Below are positions 51,408 to 59,382 of a DNA stretch of 64,000 nucleotides, piece by piece. Each line of letters opens with the position of its first letter. Position 1 is the first letter of the stretch. The stretch is taken from positions 1 to 64,000 of the forward strand of contig NZ_AODL01000005.1 in NCBI RefSeq assembly GCF_000525995.1, given 5' to 3'. Origin of the DNA: Paenilisteria riparia FSL S10-1204 (GTDB taxonomy: Bacteria; Bacillota; Bacilli; Lactobacillales; Listeriaceae). The notes under the pieces are model-generated. The model ran no database searches, was not told where the DNA came from, and saw only the letters and a list, made by a program, of their open reading frames with translations. Made by a program: the position numbers and the translations under genes.

Positions 51408-51435
51408 GGAGTTGCCTCGCGCAGCTTCTTTTTTT
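51408..51435 (+). terminator. Terminator after rpoZ
   Basis: GGAGTTGC pairs with GCAGCTTC (wobbles included) over a CTCGC loop and is followed by seven T. Confidence 0.85.
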
Positions 51436-51450
51436 GCACCTAAACAGCAA

Positions 51451-51465
51451 ATGATAACGCTTACT
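51451..51465 (+). promoter_or_regulatory. cre-like site upstream of the LPMO gene
   Basis: ATGATAACGCTTACT departs from the CcpA cre consensus WTGNAANCGNWNNCW at one position. The promoter downstream is weak or unclear, so carbon catabolite control is inferred. Confidence 0.6.
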
Positions 51466-51626
51466 CAGGCTTTTCTATACAACTCTGTGAACAAAATAAT
51501 ATATGTTGTTAAAAAGCCTTGATACGACTTGTTCTCCGTGTTTTTCCTTCATCATCCAGCTATTCAAATGGGCTAATTTCCAGTACAATAGAGCCATGGG
51601 GAGAAAAAATAATGGAGGTAACATAT

Positions 51627-53066
51627 ATGAAAAATTGGATCAAAGTCGCAGGGTTTGCGTCAACAGTAGCCATTTCGATGCTTGTTTTTCAAGGTCAAGC
51701 ATCCGCACACGGCTATATCTCAAAGCCAGCAAGCCGTGTCTATCTAGCAAGCCAAGGCATTAACACAAACGTAGGATCAGCACAATGGGAACCACAAAGC
51801 ATTGAAGCACCAAAAGGTTTCCCAGAAAAAGGACCACTTGACGGTCAAATCGCTGGTGGAGGTAAATACAGTCTACTAGACGAACAAACACAAAATCGCT
51901 GGTCAAAAGTCGACATTCAAAGTGGTAAAACAACTATCGAATGGACACTAACAGCACCACATAAAACAAGCAGTTGGAGCTACTACATCACGAAAAACGG
52001 TTGGAATCCTAATAAACCACTAACACGTGATCAACTGCAACTTATTACTAAAATTCAAGCAGACGGAACAGCACCGGCTGCAAAAACATCTCAAGAAATC
52101 ACCATTCCAGCTGACCACACAGGCTACCATGTCATTTTAGGTGTTTGGGAAATTGCCGATACAGGCAACGCATTTTATCAAGTAATCGATGCTAATATCA
52201 GTGGCGGAAGTTCCGTTCCCGATACAGAAGCACCAACAAAACCAGCACAACTAGTAACAACCGCACAAACATTTAATGCTATATCCCTTAAATGGCAAGC
52301 ATCAACAGACAATAAAGGCGTATCATCTTACGAAATCTACCGAGATGGCAAATTCATCGGCGAATCAACAACACCGACCTACCAAGACACAAACCTAGCA
52401 GAAAATACAACATACACCTATACCGTTCGTGCCAAGGATTTTGCAGGTAACCGCTCGGAATGGAGTAACAGCGTGCAAGCAAAAACAGCAGTCAAACCAG
52501 CAACAGACACAGAAAAGCCAACCGCACCAAAAATGCTAATGACTCACGCTCAATCATCTAATACGATTGACCTTTGCTGGCAAGCCGCATCGGATAATAT
52601 CGGCGTAGCCTATTACGAAATTTACCGAGATGGCGTCAAAATCAAAACACAAACAGGCGTTATGTTCCAAGATATCAGCCTAAAGAGCGATACAACATAT
52701 AACTATCTTGTTTATGCTGTAGACACATCCGGCAATCGCTCTGCCGCAAGTAATTTACTAACAGCTAAAACAAAACCAGCAGAAGTCATCCCAACAGGCA
52801 CATGGTCATCCACACATATTTATGTGGCTGGCGATATGGTGACTTACGATAACAAACAATACCGCGCGAAATGGTGGACACTTGGCAACAAACCAAGCGA
52901 AAGCGACGCATGGGAACAAATCGGCGGAGGCATTGCCGACTGGAACAGCACAAAAGCCTACAATGGTGGCGATAAAGTCATATATAACGGAAAAACCTAC
53001 CAAGCTAAATGGTGGATTCGCGGCGAACGTCCGGATGCTTCGATTGTTTGGGAATTGGTGAGATAA
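51627..53066 (+). CDS. Lytic polysaccharide monooxygenase (AA10) with two FnIII and two chitin-binding modules
   Basis: A secreted copper enzyme of 479 residues that oxidatively cleaves chitin or cellulose. ATG 51627 with GGAGG upstream gives a 27-residue signal peptide (ends QASA), so mature protein begins with His28, the copper-brace residue (HGYISKPASR). The second copper His lies in APHKTSSWSYYIT; NAFYQVID completes the AA10 domain. Then two fibronectin III repeats (EAPTKPAQLVTTAQTFNAIS and EKPTAPKMLMTHAQSSNTID starts) and two CBM5/12 modules with YRAKWWT and YQAKWWI. The Lmo2467 homologue has, as I recall, fewer modules. Start 51519 is rejected as it lacks a signal peptide. Confidence 0.93.
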   Translation: MKNWIKVAGFASTVAISMLVFQGQASAHGYISKPASRVYLASQGINTNVGSAQWEPQSIEAPKGFPEKGPLDGQIAGGGKYSLLDEQTQNRWSKVDIQSGKTTIEWTLTAPHKTSSWSYYITKNGWNPNKPLTRDQLQLITKIQADGTAPAAKTSQEITIPADHTGYHVILGVWEIADTGNAFYQVIDANISGGSSVPDTEAPTKPAQLVTTAQTFNAISLKWQASTDNKGVSSYEIYRDGKFIGESTTPTYQDTNLAENTTYTYTVRAKDFAGNRSEWSNSVQAKTAVKPATDTEKPTAPKMLMTHAQSSNTIDLCWQAASDNIGVAYYEIYRDGVKIKTQTGVMFQDISLKSDTTYNYLVYAVDTSGNRSAASNLLTAKTKPAEVIPTGTWSSTHIYVAGDMVTYDNKQYRAKWWTLGNKPSESDAWEQIGGGIADWNSTKAYNGGDKVIYNGKTYQAKWWIRGERPDASIVWELVR

Positions 53067-53072
53067 GCTATA

Positions 53073-53111
53073 CAAAAAAGGAGCAGCGTATACATAGCCA
53101 GCTCCTTTTTG
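53073..53111. terminator. Bidirectional terminator between LPMO and arsR-type genes
   Basis: CAAAAAAGGAGC (53073-53084) with GCTCCTTTTTG (53101-53111); A run before and T run after suit both converging genes. Confidence 0.88.
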
Positions 53112-53396
53112 CTATTCCGTTTTGAAAACAGAAAAAAACGCAGGATATTTCTCCAACAACACATGATTCACCGAATAAATATGCGATGTACCTTCTTTCC
53201 GGACGGTAATTAAATCAGCTTCGCGTAACAATTTAATATGGTGGGACATGGTCGATTTAGAAATATCATAACTATCACAGACGACGCGTCGCTCGCCTTT
53301 TTGCAATAAGCAAAGAAAAATATCGAGACGAATCGGGTCGCCAAGTGCTTGAAATAATAACAATAATTGGTCGGTTGTTAGATTCTTTTTTTCCAT
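53112..53396 (-). CDS. ArsR/SmtB family transcriptional regulator
   Basis: A protein of 94 residues with a winged helix: LFQALGDPIRLDIFLCLLQKG, recognition helix region SYDISKSTMSHHIKLLREADLI and wing VRKEGTSHIYSV. Typical metal-binding Cys clusters (CVC) are absent; Cys near residue 27 and 41 remain, so a redox or organic ligand is possible. It is divergent from the monooxygenase-nitroreductase pair, with a perfect dyad between them. Confidence 0.88.
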   Translation of the reverse strand: MEKKNLTTDQLLLLFQALGDPIRLDIFLCLLQKGERRVVCDSYDISKSTMSHHIKLLREADLITVRKEGTSHIYSVNHVLLEKYPAFFSVFKTE

Positions 53397-53424
53397 AAAA
53401 ATATCATAGCATAAGGATTATTAT

Positions 53425-53479
53425 TTGCCTATCAAAATGGATTATGTTACAGTGTTGTAGTTCGAAAAAAATCGAACTA
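53425..53479 (+). promoter_or_regulatory. Promoter and dyad operator of the monooxygenase-nitroreductase operon
   Basis: TTGCCT (53425-53430), a 17 bp spacer and TACAGT (53448-53453). The dyad TAGTTCGA-6-TCGAACTA (53458-53479), perfect, lies at the start point. It is the likely ArsR site. Confidence 0.75.
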
Positions 53480-53506
53480 GTAAAAAGAGAAAGAAGGGCA
53501 AACGAG

Positions 53507-53800
53507 ATGTTAGTCATTCAGGCGAAATTAGAAGTGCAAGAAGGTCAAATCGCGGCGTTTCTCGAAGCGGTCCAGCCGTTAATTGAAGCATCACGTGCAG
53601 AATCAGGCAATATAAGTTACAATCTTACTTGTTCAGTAGAAAATACGACAGAATATTACATGTTAGAAGAATGGGAAGACCTAGCAGCCATTGACACACA
53701 TAATAAAAGCAAGCATTTTCAAGACTTTCAAGCAAGCGTGAGAACAATGCTCGCAAGTGCGCCACGTATTCAAGTATTAAGCACATTAGAAGGGAAGTAA
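53507..53800 (+). CDS. Antibiotic biosynthesis monooxygenase (ABM) domain protein
   Basis: A protein of 97 residues with the ABM dimeric alpha/beta barrel: VIQAKLEVQEGQIAAFLEAVQPLIEASRAES, GNISYNLTCSVENTTEYYMLEEWED, AIDTHNKSKHFQDF. Relatives act on quinones and other small aromatics without cofactor. ATG 53507 is chosen since GAAGGG precedes it and homologues begin at MLVIQAK-type sequences; the frame open from 53444 crosses the operator. The nitroreductase follows 4 bp later. Confidence 0.86.
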   Translation: MLVIQAKLEVQEGQIAAFLEAVQPLIEASRAESGNISYNLTCSVENTTEYYMLEEWEDLAAIDTHNKSKHFQDFQASVRTMLASAPRIQVLSTLEGK

Positions 53801-53804
53801 TACC

Positions 53805-54434
53805 ATGTTTAAAAATAATGATTTTGAAGATATTATCAAAAACCGTCGTTCCATTCGTACATATGATGCGGACGTAAAAATTAGCAAAGAAGAAATGGAA
53901 GCTATTTTAACAGACGCGATGCGCGCTCCGTCTTCTGTGAACATGCAACCATGGCGATTCGTCGTTGTTGAAAGCCCAGAAGGTAAAGAAAAATTGCGTC
54001 CACTAGTTCGTTTTAATACCCAACAAAATGACACGTCTGCTGCGATGATTGTGATTTTCGGGGATACGAATAGTTTTGAAAATGGTGAGAAGATTTTCAG
54101 TAGCGCAGTGGAACAAGGGTTGATGCCACAAGACGTTAAGGATAAGCAAATGGCGGCTTTAACACCGTATTATGCGAACTCACCACGCGAGGAATTGGAA
54201 CGTGTGAGTATTATTGACGGAAGCCTTGTTGCCATGCAGTTGATGCTAGTGGCGCGTGCATACGGCTATGACACGAATCCAATCGGTGGATTTGAGCGAA
54301 AAGAAGTAGCAGAGGCTTTTGATATGGATACAGAACGTTATGTACCAGTGATGATTGTATCGATTGGGAAAGCAAAAGATACTGGATATGGTTCGTATCG
54401 CTTGAGTACGGAAGATACGGTTTTTTGGAAGTAA
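53805..54434 (+). CDS. Nitroreductase family FMN oxidoreductase
   Basis: A protein of 209 residues: IIKNRRSIRTYDADVKISKEEM, MRAPSSVNMQPWRFVVVES (FMN phosphate and ring contacts), SIIDGSLVAMQLMLVARAYGYDTNPIGGFE and VPVMIVSIGKA. It reduces quinones or nitro compounds with NAD(P)H. Just 4 bp after the ABM gene, with AGAAGGGAAG. Together with ArsR this looks like an electrophile or quinone detoxification unit; that is inference. Confidence 0.9.
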   Translation: MFKNNDFEDIIKNRRSIRTYDADVKISKEEMEAILTDAMRAPSSVNMQPWRFVVVESPEGKEKLRPLVRFNTQQNDTSAAMIVIFGDTNSFENGEKIFSSAVEQGLMPQDVKDKQMAALTPYYANSPREELERVSIIDGSLVAMQLMLVARAYGYDTNPIGGFERKEVAEAFDMDTERYVPVMIVSIGKAKDTGYGSYRLSTEDTVFWK

Positions 54435-54449
54435 AGATAGGTAACAGAT

Positions 54450-54486
54450 ATAGTCTGGTTCTCGAGATTGGTGGGAATCAGGCTAT
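54450..54486 (+). terminator. Terminator after the nitroreductase gene
   Basis: ATAGTCTGGTT with AATCAGGCTAT, 11 bp including wobbles, followed by TTAT rather than a long T run. Confidence 0.6.
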
Positions 54487-54744
54487 TTATATGGATTTAA
54501 TGAACATAATGGACCTATTAATTCCGAAAAATGGTTTTTTGTAAATTTATTTTATGAAGCGTGATTATAAAAAAAAGGCAAGTAAAATATATCACTAAAA
54601 ATAATAAATTTCTTTATATCCTTTCAAATAGACTAATGAAACAAAATCGCTATGCACGGCATATTTTTAATAGCTATCGAATAAAAAATGGTTTCTCCAA
54701 GTAAAGTTGCATAGTTATAAAAATTAACGTTTTAAAAGTTACAT
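54487..54744. other. AT-rich noncoding stretch
   Basis: About 260 bases, clearly AT-rich, with stop codons in all frames. No hairpin or gene is recognised. It may mark the edge of an acquired segment. Confidence 0.45.
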
Positions 54745-54773
54745 TTGACAAAAAAATAAGCTTATAATATAGT
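54745..54773 (+). promoter_or_regulatory. Near-consensus promoter of the BASS-SulP-DUF1254 operon
   Basis: TTGACA (54745-54750), exactly 17 bp, and TATAGT (54768-54773). It is the best sigma-A promoter in the window. Confidence 0.85.
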
Positions 54774-55023
54774 TTAAAGTAATTGGTGCGCAGAGTTTTA
54801 TTTATTATGAGTGTTGGTATATAGCTGTTTATGTGATGTTTTTTACTAGATAGTATATTTTTTAAATAGTTGCAACTTTATAATAGTGATTAATATTACT
54901 TTGTTATTGTTTCTGCTAACATTTATTAATTTGAAGAGCTCAACAATTAAAAAAATCGAAAATAGATAGGCCGTCTATGGATTATTTTACGAACATGACT
55001 GACATGTAGAAAAGAGGGCGATA
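54774..55023 (+). other. Long 5' leader of the transporter operon
   Basis: About 240 nt from the predicted start near 54780 to the ATG at 55024. It is AT-rich, with a small hairpin ATAG/CTAT near 54967 (in GATAGGCCGTCTATGG). No known riboswitch class was recognised. The length suggests post-transcriptional control, unproven. Confidence 0.4.
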
Positions 55024-55920
55024 ATGGAGCAAGTAAATCAAATCTTAGTGGCAGTTCAACCTTATGTTCTGTTGATTTTTGTGTATGCAACAATGATTGC
55101 AATTGGCTTTACAATTACGATAAAACAATTAATTATATCTTTTAAGCGGCCGTTACCGCTGATTTTGTGTCTTCTTTTTAATATTATTGTGGCGCCATTA
55201 ATTGCTTCGCTAGTGACGAATGGATTGGCGACGTCCTTTGGAAGTAAGTCACAGGCAACGACGATTATAATTGCTGCGGTGCTTATCAATTTGTTTGCTG
55301 GTGCGCCTGCTGGTATGAAAAACGTACAGCTAGGCGGTGGTGATGGAGCAAGTGCGGTAGCTATGTTGACCTTGCTTTCTATTGCTGTTGTTATTTTCAC
55401 ACCATTAACAGCGCCATTGTTTTTACCAGGGAATGTGACAATTCCTGTCGCTAAAATCGTCTGGACATTGATTATTTTAGTGGTTGTTCCACTCGGTATC
55501 GGTTTGACACTTAATTCTGTGAAACCAAATATCGCGAAAAAAGCTTTGAAAAGCGTGAACGAAATATCATCAATCAGTATGATTTTAGTTTTGGTATGCT
55601 TCATGCTCCCCAACTTACAAAGCGTTTTTGATACAGGATTTTATGCTTTATCCATTTTTGGGATTATTGTCTTAGCGAATTTCTTTATCACCTATTTTTG
55701 TACGGTGGGAACGATTCAAGATAAAAAAACAGTGTCCTTGTTATCTATGTCTAAAAATTTCGGCGTAGCGCTTTCTGTTGCAACAGCAGCATTTGCTTCT
55801 TACGATATTATACCCGCGATGATGACGTATGCGATTGTAATGATGATTGCTTGTATCCCAGTGGCGCTTATTTTGAAACATGTGACCGGTGAAAAAGTTG
55901 TATTGACTAAAAAATCATAG
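55024..55920 (+). CDS. BASS/SBF-like membrane transporter (bile acid:sodium symporter superfamily)
   Basis: A protein of 298 residues with about nine or ten helices. FTITIKQLIISFKRPLPL, GAPAGMKNVQLGGGDGASA and LLSMSKNFGVALSVATAAF resemble the two repeats of the BASS fold, which carries organic anions with Na+. The substrate is unknown. AGAGGG precedes the ATG. It heads a run of five same-strand genes with gaps of 19 to 32 bp. Confidence 0.7.
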   Translation: MEQVNQILVAVQPYVLLIFVYATMIAIGFTITIKQLIISFKRPLPLILCLLFNIIVAPLIASLVTNGLATSFGSKSQATTIIIAAVLINLFAGAPAGMKNVQLGGGDGASAVAMLTLLSIAVVIFTPLTAPLFLPGNVTIPVAKIVWTLIILVVVPLGIGLTLNSVKPNIAKKALKSVNEISSISMILVLVCFMLPNLQSVFDTGFYALSIFGIIVLANFFITYFCTVGTIQDKKTVSLLSMSKNFGVALSVATAAFASYDIIPAMMTYAIVMMIACIPVALILKHVTGEKVVLTKKS

Positions 55921-55952
55921 CGAAAGAATACTACTAAAAAAGGGGATTGGAT

Positions 55953-57612
55953 ATGTTCAAATATATTTTATTATCGTTAGGAGGTTATAAAGCATCCTAT
56001 TTACGAAATGATATTATCTCGGGCATTGGTGTGGCGGCACTTAGCATACCTGTTGCGATGGGGTACGCGCAAGTTGCCGGTCTTCCAGCGATTTATGGAT
56101 TGTATGCCTCATTTTTACCGGTCCTTGCCTATGTTATTTTTGCCAGTTCCCCGCAATTGATTTATGGTATCGATGCTACAGCAAGTGCGATTACTGGTTC
56201 GATTATTATTGGAACGGTCGGACTAACAGCTGGTTCAAAAGAAGCAATAACTTTGGCACCGATTCTTGCTTTTTTCTGTGCATTGTTTCTAGTATTGTTT
56301 TCTGTACTTAAGCTTGGAAGGTTCGCAAAATATATTTCGGAGCCTGTGCTAAGTGGCTTTATTTCGGGTCTAAGTGTCTCTATTATGATTAGCCAAATTC
56401 CAAAAATAATTGGTATTAAGTCAAGTGGCGATAGTGTCGTTTCTGACGTGACAAACATTGTGACACATCTACCTAACGTCAATCTCGTCTCACTGGTGCT
56501 TGGGACTGTAGCGATAATACTCATCATCTTTGGGAAAAAAGCGTTACCTAAATGGCCTACAGCGCTTATCGTGCTTATTTTGGGAACGATGTTATCATAC
56601 TTCATGGCGCTGAATCAGTATGACGTAGATATTGTTGGAAGTGTTCCGTCAGGCTTTCCATCGCTTCATTTACCGGACTTTTCTGCTACGACATGGGGGA
56701 TTAGCATAATTGGTGGACTTGTTTCAGCCATTGCTTGTTTTGCAGGCTCGTTACTTCCGAGTGAAAGTTTTGCGATGCGAAATAAGTATAAGATTAATGG
56801 AAATCGTGAGTTGTTTGCGTACGGTGTGTCGAATTTTGTGGCTTCCTTATCTGGATGTTCACCTACGAGTGCCAGTGTTTCTCGGACCGCAGCAAATGAA
56901 CAATTTCATGGGAAGACGCAGCTTGTGTCTATTGTAGCTGCAACGATTATTGCGCTGGTTGTGGCATTTTTTAGTGGATTGCTTTACTACATGCCACAAC
57001 CAGTACTTTCGGGAATTGTATTTGCTGCACTGATTGGTATTGTAGATATTTCTATTTTGCGCCATTTGTTTGGTGGTGCGCGCCGGGAAGCTTACGTTTG
57101 GCTTATTTCAGCTGTTGCGACGCTTTTCCTTGGTGTTATCTGGGGGGTATTGCTTGGGCTTATCTTATCCTTTGTAAATGTGATTTTACGCTCTATGGCG
57201 GCGCCAGCTGCGGAACTAGGAGTTATAGATGGGCGTGATGGCTACTTTGATTTGAAGCGAGGGGCTTCTGTCCACCGGATTCCTGAAACTGTCATTTACA
57301 GATATAGTGGATCGCTTTTCTTTGGTAATATCGATGTATTTACAAGTGAACTTAAACAATTCATTAAGAGCGATACAAAAGTGGTTATTATTGATGCTAG
57401 CGCAATTGTAACGATTGACATGACTGCTTCTGCAACCTTAAAAGAAGTACTCGAATGGTTAGACAGTCAGAAAGTGATATATTATTTTGCCAATGTAACT
57501 GGGAATTTGAAAGCCAATTTTAAAAAAGCATAAATTAGATTTTCTGATGGAGGATGGTAAAACGAAGAAAACAATACAGGATGCGCTTCAAAGTTATCAA
57601 AATACATTATAA
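55953..57612 (+). CDS. SulP family anion transporter with STAS domain, one apparent frameshift
   Basis: About 552 residues. Transmembrane domain with LRNDIISGIGVAALSIPVAMGYAQVAGLPA, YGIDATASAITGS and GCSPTSASVSRTAANEQFHGKTQ, then a STAS domain from about residue 440 (VVIIDASAIVTIDMTASATLKEVL). Frame breaks in the A run at 57532-57537; deleting one A extends it as FKKHKLDFLMEDGKTKKTIQ to a stop at 57612. ATG 55953 with AAAAGGGG is preferred over TTG 55947. It is only loosely similar to the SulP at 35809 in the stretches compared. Substrate unknown. Confidence 0.86.
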
Positions 57613-57631
57613 ACAACTGGAGGCTTTACTT

Positions 57632-58975
57632 ATGATACAAAAACAATTAAACACGACTGAAAAACTTGCCATTGATGCCTATATTTATGGTTTTCCGTTA
57701 CTATTTAATTTGGAACAGATGAAACGTTATGTAGAAGAAGGAATTGGCGCGAATTTAGCAGCACCTTTTAATCATTTTAGTCATGCTAAGACGCTAGCCA
57801 CACCGGATGATACATTTGTTACGATTAATAATGATACGATTTATTCAATGGCGCAACTTGATTTAAGTGTGGGCCCGATTGTGCTTCATGTTCCTGATGT
57901 CGGTGATCGTTACTATGTTTTACAATTTGTAGATGCATGGACGAATAATTTTGCTTATGTTGGAAAAAGAGGAACTGGAACAAAGGCGGGAGACTTTTAT
58001 CTCACCCCTCCTGGTTGGAGTGGAACGGTGCCTGAGAATATGAAACAAATCAAAGTGCCAACGCGCCTTGCATCGATTGTTGGGCGTTGGGTATGCGATG
58101 GTGAAGCGGATATTCCGAATGTCTCTGCACTTCAAGATTTGACAACGTTGACTGTGGTTAATGCGGATGTAGCGCCACTAGGGTTCCCAGAAGTTATCGA
58201 AACTATTCCAGAAGAAATTCAATTTTATGAGAAATTACGTGTCGCTATGCATGATTTAGTACCTTCACAGCAAGATGTTAAATTACAGCATACGTTTTTA
58301 CCACTAGGCCTTGCGGAAGGAGAGAAATCACCGTTACTGCACCTAGAAAAAGATGTATATAACGCATTGAAAAATGGCCAGGTGATGGGACTTGCGACGA
58401 TTAAGAAAACATTATTATCGGGTGTTGCAGACAGTGAAAACGGTTGGCGGCTTACATTCCATTCTTTTGACTACAACGCAGATTTTTTCGAAGTTGGAAC
58501 AATCAATAGTCCTGAGTGGATTATAGCTGATCGTAAAGTAGCCATTGTAGAGCGAGCGATTGCTGCAATGGGTGGTTTATGGGGAAATCATGGATATGAA
58601 GCGGCGTATGTTGCTACGTGGACGGATGCGGATGAAAAAACATTAAATGGTGCCAATGATTACACATTAACACTAAATCCAGTGCCGCCAGTTGATGCTT
58701 TTTGGTCCATCACGATGTATGATGCACCTGATTTCTATTTAGTAGATAACCCAATTCAACGTTACTCTATTGGTGATAGAACACCAGGTATCCAATATGA
58801 AGAAGATGGTTCATTAACGATTTATATGTCGGTAGAAGAGCCCAAAGATCCAAAAAAACGAGCGAATTGGTTGCCGACGCCAGCAGGTGATTTCCGTCCT
58901 GTTATGCGAATGTACCAACCAGATAAGAGTGTAATAGCTCGGGAATATCACTTCCCAGCAATCAAGAAAGTATAG
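57632..58975 (+). CDS. DUF1254/DUF1214 domain protein, copy 1
   Basis: A protein of 447 residues. DUF1254 half: LAIDAYIYGFPLLFNLEQMKRY, NNDTIYSMAQLDLSVGPIVLHVPD, RYYVLQFVDAWTNNFAYVGKR and GRWVCDGEADIPNVSALQ. DUF1214 half: NDYTLTLNPVPPVDAFWSITMYD and RANWLPTPAGDFRPVMRMY. No signal peptide, unlike many Gram-negative members, so cytoplasmic. Function of the family is unknown to me. ATG 57632 with CTGGAGG is chosen; the open frame upstream belongs to the SulP 3' end. Confidence 0.9.
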   Translation: MIQKQLNTTEKLAIDAYIYGFPLLFNLEQMKRYVEEGIGANLAAPFNHFSHAKTLATPDDTFVTINNDTIYSMAQLDLSVGPIVLHVPDVGDRYYVLQFVDAWTNNFAYVGKRGTGTKAGDFYLTPPGWSGTVPENMKQIKVPTRLASIVGRWVCDGEADIPNVSALQDLTTLTVVNADVAPLGFPEVIETIPEEIQFYEKLRVAMHDLVPSQQDVKLQHTFLPLGLAEGEKSPLLHLEKDVYNALKNGQVMGLATIKKTLLSGVADSENGWRLTFHSFDYNADFFEVGTINSPEWIIADRKVAIVERAIAAMGGLWGNHGYEAAYVATWTDADEKTLNGANDYTLTLNPVPPVDAFWSITMYDAPDFYLVDNPIQRYSIGDRTPGIQYEEDGSLTIYMSVEEPKDPKKRANWLPTPAGDFRPVMRMYQPDKSVIAREYHFPAIKKV

Positions 58976-59005
58976 AACATTTTCAATAGGTCAGGGGAGA
59001 GTAAT

Positions 59006-59353
59006 ATGGCAAAAAAAGGAGCAGTTATCACTAGTTGTGCAGGAGCCATAATTGGTTTGATTGTGGGGATTTGGCTTGTTGTTTCAGGAGATAATTGGCA
59101 TGATTATATCCAAACATTTACGTATTTAAGTGGGGTAGTAGGCAATCAATTGGAAGCGTTAGGTTGGATTACCGTAGGTTTTTCAGCATTGGCGCTAGTA
59201 GCTGGGCTTTCTATTCCAAAACGCCCAATGGCTTGGGGACTTCTTCTTTTAGCGATTGGTGTTTTGATGTTTTTCTTTATCGGTACAGCTTGGGTCGTAT
59301 CGGGTATTTTATTAATTATCGGCGGCTTGATGAGCATTTTTAAAAGTGAATAA
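59006..59353 (+). CDS. Small hydrophobic membrane protein (DUF4064-like)
   Basis: A protein of 115 residues with three or four helices: AGAIIGLIVGIWLVVSG, LGWITVGFSALALVAGL, WGLLLLAIGVLMFFFIG and WVVSGILLIIGGLM. It resembles small Firmicute membrane proteins such as DUF4064; the assignment is weak. A GGGGAGA ribosome site precedes the ATG. It sits between the two DUF1254 genes and may be a membrane partner for them, by position only. Confidence 0.7.
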   Translation: MAKKGAVITSCAGAIIGLIVGIWLVVSGDNWHDYIQTFTYLSGVVGNQLEALGWITVGFSALALVAGLSIPKRPMAWGLLLLAIGVLMFFFIGTAWVVSGILLIIGGLMSIFKSE

Positions 59354-59382
59354 CAAAAAATGAATCAACAGGAGGAAACAAG

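Noticed and set aside
51519-51626. Upstream start for the LPMO giving 36 extra residues
   Set aside because: It would bury the signal peptide and prevent the N-terminal His; ATG 51627 has a good ribosome site.
54916-54929. CTAACATTTATTAA resembles a PrfA box (TTAACATTTGTTAA) with two changes
   Set aside because: It lies downstream of a good promoter, not near -40, and in AT-rich DNA such matches are frequent. No sign of virulence genes in the window.
54435-55023. Search for integrase, transposase or att repeats around the accessory blocks
   Set aside because: None could be recognised by reading; mobile origin is therefore not claimed.
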